Shown here piece after piece: positions 6,358 to 10,167 of a stretch of DNA of 10,167 nt. Every line of letters begins with the position of its first letter. Within the stretch, counting starts at the first letter, position 1. Source of the DNA: CALAEC01 sp050692915 (GTDB lineage: Bacteria; Actinomycetota; UBA4738; CALAEC01); assembly GCA_050692915.1 (NCBI GenBank), contig JBOGVU010000085.1, forward strand, positions 1-10,167, read 5' to 3'. A program made the translations under genes and the position numbers. The notes below the pieces were generated by a model that was not told where the DNA came from, did no database searches, and worked only from the letters and a program-made list of their open reading frames with translations.

Positions 6358-7155
6358 GTGGATCGCGACGACGTGGCCATGGTGGCGGCAAGCTTCTCGC
6401 AGGACGCACCGCTGTACGAACGGTTCTGGGCGGCATCCCTGGCCGCCCTGGGGCAACGGCTCCTAGCCGGACTGCCGATTCACAGCGCATCGGTGGTCGT
6501 CGACATCGGCGCGGGCGTCGGCGCCCTTCTGCCCGCCATCCAGGAGGCTGCTCCACGGGCCTTCGTGGCCGGGGTCGATGCCGCTGAGGGGATGATCCGT
6601 CGGGCCCCGCGGGAGTTCGGCCGGGTCGTCATGGACGCGGGCCGCCTGGCGCTTCGAGACGCCTCGATCGACGGTGCGGTGATGCCCTTCATGTTGTTCT
6701 TCCTCCCCGATCCTCGACGCGGGCTGGCAGAGGCACGGCGGGTCCTGCGACCAGGCGGTCGGCTGGGCGTTGCCACCTGGGCTGCAGGCCTCAACGAGTA
6801 CCCGGCGTACGAGATGTGGGCCGATCTCCTCGACGAGTACGGTGCCCCTCCGGACCAAGCCGCCTCGAAGATGGACCTCATGGACACGCCGGAGAAGCTG
6901 ATCGAGCTGCTGAAGGATGAGGGCTTCCGAAACGTCCGCACCGCCACCGAGGCGGAGCCGGTCTCCCTGACCCTCGACCAGTTCCTCGAGGTGCGCGCCA
7001 AGATCGGCCGGTCGAAGCGTCGGCTCCAGAGGCTCGCCCCAGACGCTCGCACCGCCCTGCTGTCGGAGGCAAGAATGCGATTGGTGAGACTCCGACCCGA
7101 GGACTTCACCGATCCCCAGGTGGCTCTGCTGGCATGGGGAACAAAGCCCGGATGA
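6358..7155 (+). CDS. class I SAM-dependent methyltransferase (Methyltransf_11-like)
   Basis: From GTG 6358 this is a 265-aa soluble protein with a Rossmann methyltransferase core. SAM-binding motif I is VVVDIGAGVG (46-55), an acidic residue closes strand 2 (AGVDAAEGM, D74), an MDAG follows strand 3 (92-95), and RVLRPGGRLGVATW (128-141) is the post-core motif. The C-terminal half supplies a helical substrate region and ends VALLAWGTKPG. It resembles UbiE/Coq5-type small-molecule methylases, but the acceptor substrate is not evident. The start is uncertain: TTG 6331, GTG 6358 and ATG 6379 are in frame and none has a good ribosome binding site. CATACT at 6346-6351, a plausible -10 box, lies just ahead of GTG 6358, which would suit a leaderless mRNA. 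It follows the SRPBCC gene by about 105 bases in the same direction. Confidence 0.88.
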   Translation: MDRDDVAMVAASFSQDAPLYERFWAASLAALGQRLLAGLPIHSASVVVDIGAGVGALLPAIQEAAPRAFVAGVDAAEGMIRRAPREFGRVVMDAGRLALRDASIDGAVMPFMLFFLPDPRRGLAEARRVLRPGGRLGVATWAAGLNEYPAYEMWADLLDEYGAPPDQAASKMDLMDTPEKLIELLKDEGFRNVRTATEAEPVSLTLDQFLEVRAKIGRSKRRLQRLAPDARTALLSEARMRLVRLRPEDFTDPQVALLAWGTKPG

Positions 7156-7209
7156 GGGAGCATTGTCCGAATGAGCAACCGAGATGGGAGGACCTGCGGC
7201 TACTTCCTG

Positions 7210-7256
7210 TGGGCGCTGGTGGTTTCGAACCACCGACCTCCGCCTTGTAAGGGCGC
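7210..7256 (-). pseudogene. tRNA-Val(UAC) 3' half without a normal 5' half, copy 2
   Basis: On the minus strand the parts are anticodon arm GCGCC-CTTACAA-GGCGG (first pair G-G mismatched), variable AGGTC, T arm GGTGG-TTCGAAA-CCACC, acceptor AGCGCCC and discriminator A. As in copy 1 there is no D arm. Instead GGGCGC, which pairs perfectly with GCGCCC of the 3' acceptor strand, stands 10 nt before the anticodon stem. It differs from copy 1 in the T loop (AAA for ATC) and in the first anticodon-stem base. Confidence 0.78.
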
Positions 7257-7383
7257 TTCTTGGCAGGCGCCCTACCTGGTCAAACACGCATCGGCGCAGG
7301 TCAAGCCAACATCAGCGTTCGAATGACTGCAGTCCGCTCGAGCCTGTTGGAACCCGTTGAGCGTACTTTTTGCTTACTACGCT
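7210..7383 (-). repeat. tRNA-derived long direct repeat, copy 2
   Basis: This is the gap-free partner of 2885-3058. The tRNA half (7210-7256), the TTCGAA block (7317-7338) and the GTAAGCAAAAAGTACGC block (7361-7383, minus-strand reading) sit at exactly the same distances as in copy 1. It lies 54 bases after the methyltransferase stop and in the same orientation as copy 1. GACCTGC at 7191-7197 also has a counterpart at 2867-2873. Confidence 0.8.
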
Positions 7384-7403
7384 TTCTCGATCAAGGATGC
7401 TGG

Positions 7404-7718
7404 ATGAGCACGGTTCGAGCCGACATCCGGGCTGAGGCGATGTCTCGCTACCGCGACTCTCTGCTTCAGGACCTGCTCGCGCCATCCCTTAGTATCCCCG
7501 CGGCGACGCTCAAGCTGTTCGATGCGCACCACCGGGTGTCCCGTTCCGCCTCCTTCCGCAGCGTCCTAGAGCCGATCCCGTCAATCACGGGCACCCCACC
7601 CGGCGATCCCCTCGCCGGTGATCTCGGCGCCGGAGAGCCGGGGAACAACCGGATGAGCGACCACTCGGTCCTGAGCGGGCCCGGCGATTTCCTGCGCCTT
7701 CCTGGGCCCTCTCTCTAG
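7404..7718 (+). CDS. doubtful small ORF, 104 aa
   Basis: ATG 7404 follows AAGGA (7393-7397) at 6 bases and opens a 104-aa frame beginning MSTVRADIRAEAMSRYRDSL. The first 60 residues could form helices; the rest is Pro/Gly-rich (TPPGDPLAGDLGAGEPG) and reads like translated non-coding DNA. No domain is recognised. It runs just past the 3' end of the opposite-strand gene that ends at 7715. The same frame can be extended upstream into the tRNA-derived repeat, which argues that openness here is chance. It may be spurious or a decayed gene. Confidence 0.2.
   Translation: MSTVRADIRAEAMSRYRDSLLQDLLAPSLSIPAATLKLFDAHHRVSRSASFRSVLEPIPSITGTPPGDPLAGDLGAGEPGNNRMSDHSVLSGPGDFLRLPGPSL
7600..7618. terminator. 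hairpin between convergent genes
   Basis: CCGGCGA and TCGCCGG pair perfectly around a 5-nt loop, with flanking CACC/GGTG able to extend the stem past a one-base bulge. It is about 97 bases past the stop of the leftward exported-protein gene. No T-run follows on either strand, so a terminator role is only plausible. Confidence 0.3.
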
Positions 7719-9052
7719 CCGTTTCTGGAGCGCTCGTACTCCTCGAGATAGCCCGCCAGGAGGTCGATCGAGTCCGGGGTCAGGATAAGGACGACCTCCT
7801 GACCCATGATCCGGAAGAGCTCGCCGTCGTGGAAGCCGCCCTGGATCCCGCCGACCTCGGGATGCGCCGCCTCGACCCACTCCACGAAGTTCGCCCCCTC
7901 GGCCGGTTTGCCCGCAGGGAAGCCGACGTTCAGCCAGGGGAAGCTCAGGTTCGTGATGCGGTCATTCCGGACTCCGATATCGAAGGATGACTTCACCGGC
8001 GGAAAACCGTCGATCTGCCTCAGCTTGTTGTCCATCCGGTAGGAACACCTGATCTGGGTGTCGGCCCAACTCACCGGATCGGGTTGACACTCGAAGGGCT
8101 CGTATCGAACCCCATAGAGCCGCTCCGCATCGAGCGCCAGCGCTAGCTCTTCGCGGTCCAAACGCACGGTGGGCATGTCCTGCTCCATCGCGTTGTCGTA
8201 CATCAGCAGGGCTGTCGCCCCGTCGGCCAGCAGCGACATGGCCTTCTCGGCGTCGTAGGCGTTGCGGGCCTCCATGAAGCTCTCGACGATCTCGACCATA
8301 GGGGCCATCTTGGCGAGCTCCACCTTCACGTACTCACGGCTCCGCTTCTCCCAGAGCTGGATCGACTCCTCGGTGAGCCGCGCCCCGGAGTACGTGCCGT
8401 CCGCGTACATAACCGCGGCGTCCTCCGAGTGGGTCGTGGAGACCCATTCAGCGAAAGGCTCCCACATCTGAGGCGAGAACTCCTCGATTCCCCAAGAAAC
8501 CGAAGCTCGAACGATCTCTCCATCGCGAACGGTGAGATCGAAGGAGCCGCCGCTGAAGGGACCCAGTCCGATCTCATCGGACCTGATGGCGTGGAAATCG
8601 AACGTGCAACGAACTCCGGTGCCAGAGGCGAGGCTGCCCGTTTCCTCGCAGGGGTGGAGCATCTGCTTGTAGCCCTGGGCGTCGAGAAGCGAGATGTACA
8701 GTCGGAACTCCTCCAGGGTCCCCTCCACACCCGGTGCACCCACCGAGCCGATCAGATCCGCAATGTCGGCGTCGGCGGCCAGATAGGTGTTCGCCTGTTC
8801 CACGTCGAAGGCGCCATAAGCGTCGATAAAGCCGGTGGCGACTTCCTCCGCTTTCGCATCCACAGCCTCGGCGGGTGCCGGGGCTGTTGCGTTCTCTACA
8901 CGGGGCGTTCCCCGAGGACCAGAACACGCAACCAGGCCGATCGCCGCCACCACGGCGAACACTCCGACCTTCATCCCGACTGCACGACGTCGCTGACGCC
9001 TGTGTTGCCGATCCAGCGATCCCGGATCGGGCTTGACCCTCCATGTCGACAT
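7715..9052 (-). CDS. exported/membrane-anchored protein with two tandem homologous domains
   Basis: This 445-aa protein has a basic N-terminus (MSTWRVKPDPGSL...RRQRRRAVG) followed by one hydrophobic segment (about residues 30-43, VGVFAVVAAIGLVAC). That segment could be an uncleaved anchor or, through the LVAC-S lipobox at C43, a lipoprotein signal; an internal ATG (residue 27) would give a classical lipoprotein signal length. A short linker leads to two similar domains (about 67-243 and 253-442). Matching landmarks are FIDAYGAFDVEQANTYLA / FMEARNAYDAEKAMSLLA, paired cysteines 14 residues apart in both (C135/C149 and C322/C336), SFDLTVRDGEIV / SFDIGVRNDRIT, FAEWVSTTH / FVEWVEAAH, and LTEESIQLW / LTPDSIDLL. 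The opening helix and strand pattern resembles NTF2/SnoaL-like folds; this is tentative. ATG 9052 is chosen because AGGAGG (9061-9066 on the plus strand as CCTCCT) lies 8 bases upstream; GTG 9061 is too close. It is divergent from the kinase gene, suggesting a linked envelope or signalling role. Confidence 0.85.
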   Translation of the reverse strand: MSTWRVKPDPGSLDRQHRRQRRRAVGMKVGVFAVVAAIGLVACSGPRGTPRVENATAPAPAEAVDAKAEEVATGFIDAYGAFDVEQANTYLAADADIADLIGSVGAPGVEGTLEEFRLYISLLDAQGYKQMLHPCEETGSLASGTGVRCTFDFHAIRSDEIGLGPFSGGSFDLTVRDGEIVRASVSWGIEEFSPQMWEPFAEWVSTTHSEDAAVMYADGTYSGARLTEESIQLWEKRSREYVKVELAKMAPMVEIVESFMEARNAYDAEKAMSLLADGATALLMYDNAMEQDMPTVRLDREELALALDAERLYGVRYEPFECQPDPVSWADTQIRCSYRMDNKLRQIDGFPPVKSSFDIGVRNDRITNLSFPWLNVGFPAGKPAEGANFVEWVEAAHPEVGGIQGGFHDGELFRIMGQEVVLILTPDSIDLLAGYLEEYERSRNG

Positions 9053-9067
9053 GGTCACCACCTCCTA

Positions 9068-9106
9068 GACGCCGGTATACGGGGCGGCCGTTACAGACGC
9101 GTTTCA
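9068..9106 (-). promoter_or_regulatory. candidate ECF-type promoter for the two-domain exported protein
   Basis: On the minus strand TGAAAC-GCGT-CTGTAACG (9089-9106) is followed after 17 bases by CGTC (9068-9071). TGTAAC-type -35 and CGTC -10 boxes at this spacing are typical of extracytoplasmic-function sigma promoters. The -10 lies almost against the ribosome binding site, so the leader would be extremely short. That weakens the promoter reading; an operator role is the alternative. Confidence 0.35.
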
Positions 9107-9159
9107 CCGGCGCAACGTGCCGATCCGCACCTGGGAGGGGACGACACGAGTTACGTGCC

Positions 9160-9177
9160 TGAAACAGCGCTGTAACG
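9160..9177 (+). promoter_or_regulatory. inverted partner motif TGAAACAGCGCTGTAACG
   Basis: This 18-mer on the plus strand matches the minus-strand motif at 9089-9106 at 14 of 18 positions without gaps (TGAAAC, 4 variable bases, CTGTAACG). It contains the perfect palindrome ACAGCGCTGT (9164-9173). It points toward the kinase gene, just as the other copy points toward the exported-protein gene. A shared regulator or sigma factor acting on both divergent genes is inferred. No CGTC lies at the matching -10 distance on this side. Confidence 0.4.
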
Positions 9178-9185
9178 CCGGTCCC

Positions 9186-9214
9186 TTACAAGGACTCCCG
9201 AATCGGCTTATCGT
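9186..9214 (+). promoter_or_regulatory. possible sigma-70 promoter of the kinase gene
   Basis: TTACAA (9186-9191) and TATCGT (9209-9214) are separated by 17 bases and end 32 bases before the kinase start. Spacing is ideal, but both hexamers deviate from consensus, so confidence is low. Confidence 0.3.
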
Positions 9215-9246
9215 TCCTCCAGGACTCCGAAAGCGAGGATGCGCAC

Positions 9247-10167
9247 GTGCGAGTGAGCGACGACCCTCGGGTCGGCACGGAACTCGCCGGCTATCGGATC
9301 GACGCGCTGTTGGGCTGGGGCGGCATGAGCGTGGTCTACCTGGCCGAGGATCTACGGCTCAAGCGCAGGGTCGCGCTCAAGCTGCTGGCTGCCAGCCTCG
9401 CCGAGGACGGATCGTTCCGTGACCAGTTCCTGCGCGAGTCGGAGCTGGCCGCGTCGATCGACCATCCGAACATCATCCCGATCTACGAGGCTGGGACGAC
9501 CGAGGACCTCCTCTTCATCGCCATGCGCTTCGTCGAGGGGCGTGACCTGAATGAGCGCCTCCAACACGGCCGTCTGGAACCGGGGGACGCGATCGGCATC
9601 CTCGCGCAGGTGGCGAGCGCCCTGGATGCGGCCCACGCGCGCGGCCTCGTGCATCGCGACGTAAAGCCCTCCAACGTGCTACTCGACCTGGGCGCCCGCC
9701 CCGACGGCTCCGACCACGTCTACCTGGCGGACTTTGGCCTCACCAAGCGGGCCTCCGAGGAGACTCGAATCGGCGACGCTGGCCACCTGGCGGGCACCAT
9801 CGACTACGTCGCCCCCGAGCAGATCGCCGGTGAGGAGATCGACGGGCGGGCGGACGTCTACTCGCTTGGCTGCGTGCTCTACGAGTGTCTCGTCGGGCAG
9901 CCGCCGTTTCAGCGTGACTCGGACATCGCGGTCGTGTTCGCGCACCTCGAAGCGGAACCGCCGGCGCCGAGCGCAGGGCGGCCGGAGTTGCCGGACGCGC
10001 TCGACGCCGTGATCGCCAGGGCCTTGGCGAAGGAGCCAGACCAGCGCTACCCGAGCTGCCGTGAGTTCGCCCGGGCGGCGCTCGCGGTCGTGGCCGACGA
10101 GGCGAGCCGCCTGCTCGTCGACGTCGCGTCCCGTGCCGCCGCCGGCAGGAGCGATCTGAGCGACGTC
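9247..10167 (+). CDS. PknB-type Ser/Thr protein kinase, 5' part (runs off the window)
   Basis: The first 307 residues are present and the frame is open at the window end. This is a Hanks-type kinase that transfers phosphate from ATP to Ser/Thr of target proteins. Visible elements are the glycine loop GWGGMSVVYLAED (23-35), ATP-anchoring lysine in VALKLL (K45), catalytic loop HRDVKPSNVLL (136-146, D138), DFGLTK (162-167), activation-segment end GTIDYVAPEQ (183-192), YSLGCVLYECLVGQPPF (205-221) and helix I DQRYPS (265-270). All key catalytic residues are present. The glycine loop reads GWGGMS where GxGGMG is usual in bacterial kinases. GTG 9247 is preferred because GCGAGGA lies about 8 bases upstream; GTG 9253 is an alternative. 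The kinase domain ends near residue 285, and the C-terminal sensor or membrane part lies beyond the window. It is divergent from the two-domain exported protein, which may be a partner. Confidence 0.95.
   Translation, partial: MRVSDDPRVGTELAGYRIDALLGWGGMSVVYLAEDLRLKRRVALKLLAASLAEDGSFRDQFLRESELAASIDHPNIIPIYEAGTTEDLLFIAMRFVEGRDLNERLQHGRLEPGDAIGILAQVASALDAAHARGLVHRDVKPSNVLLDLGARPDGSDHVYLADFGLTKRASEETRIGDAGHLAGTIDYVAPEQIAGEEIDGRADVYSLGCVLYECLVGQPPFQRDSDIAVVFAHLEAEPPAPSAGRPELPDALDAVIARALAKEPDQRYPSCREFARAALAVVADEASRLLVDVASRAAAGRSDLSDV

Larger units (their letters stand above)
2885..7256. mobile_element. candidate 4.3-kb integrated or cis-mobilisable segment
   Basis: Two direct copies of a tRNA-Val 3' half bound a segment encoding a cyclase/AfsR-type regulator, an SRPBCC protein and a methyltransferase. 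Duplicated tRNA 3' ends are the standard footprint of tyrosine-integrase elements. No integrase, relaxase or excisionase is visible inside, so the segment would be non-autonomous or decayed. Neither end here retains the complete tRNA, which in this model should lie outside the window. The island is inferred; only the repeats are direct evidence. Confidence 0.3.

Noticed and set aside
7260..7403. Upstream part of the 152-aa ORF beginning at 7260
   Set aside because: It starts inside the tRNA-derived repeat and reads the same shadow peptide (FCLLR) as expected from the conserved DNA block, so it is not protein evidence.
9050..9061. GTG 9061 as start of the two-domain exported protein
   Set aside because: It is only two bases from AGGAGG; ATG 9052 has the normal 8-base spacing.

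Overview
The window is GC-rich bacterial DNA, most likely from an actinobacterium (Actinomycetota). The grounds are strong G/C preference at third codon positions, a primary-type sigma factor close to actinobacterial SigA/HrdB, a cyclase/AfsR-type regulator and a PASTA/PknB-type Ser/Thr kinase. I cannot name a genus.

Layout. (1) Bases 1-2602 hold an intact sigma-70 family factor on the minus strand, flanked on each side by a broken gene: a cold-shock protein remnant (about 94-284, minus) and a sigma-like protein remnant (about 1824-2602, plus). Both remnants carry several single-base frameshifts, whereas the sigma factor between them is clean. (2) Bases 2603-3166 have no convincing gene but contain an 11-bp tandem repeat and the first copy of an unusual tRNA-derived repeat. 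(3) Bases 3167-7155 hold three co-directional plus-strand genes: an 877-aa protein joining a class III nucleotide cyclase domain, an AfsR-like ATPase and TPRs; a small SRPBCC-fold protein; and a class I SAM-dependent methyltransferase. (4) Bases 7191-7383 hold the second copy of the tRNA-derived repeat, followed by a doubtful small ORF. (5) Bases 7715-9052 (minus) encode an exported protein built from two tandem copies of one extracellular domain. It is transcribed divergently from a Ser/Thr protein kinase (9247 to the window end, incomplete) across an intergenic region containing an inverted pair of near-identical promoter-like motifs.

The most unusual signal is the repeat pair at 2885-3058 and 7210-7383. 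Each contains the 3' half of a tRNA-Val(UAC) gene plus about 125 bp of further sequence, and the two copies align without a single gap (constant offset 4325). Strongly conserved blocks alternate with diverged spacers. The normal 5' half with its D arm is absent, yet both copies can still pair a 6-nt upstream segment with the 3' acceptor strand across an identical 10-nt linker. The favoured reading is a pair of attachment-site remnants of related integrative elements that bracket a 4.3-kb cargo segment (regulator, SRPBCC, methyltransferase). A dispersed tRNA-like RNA element is the alternative.
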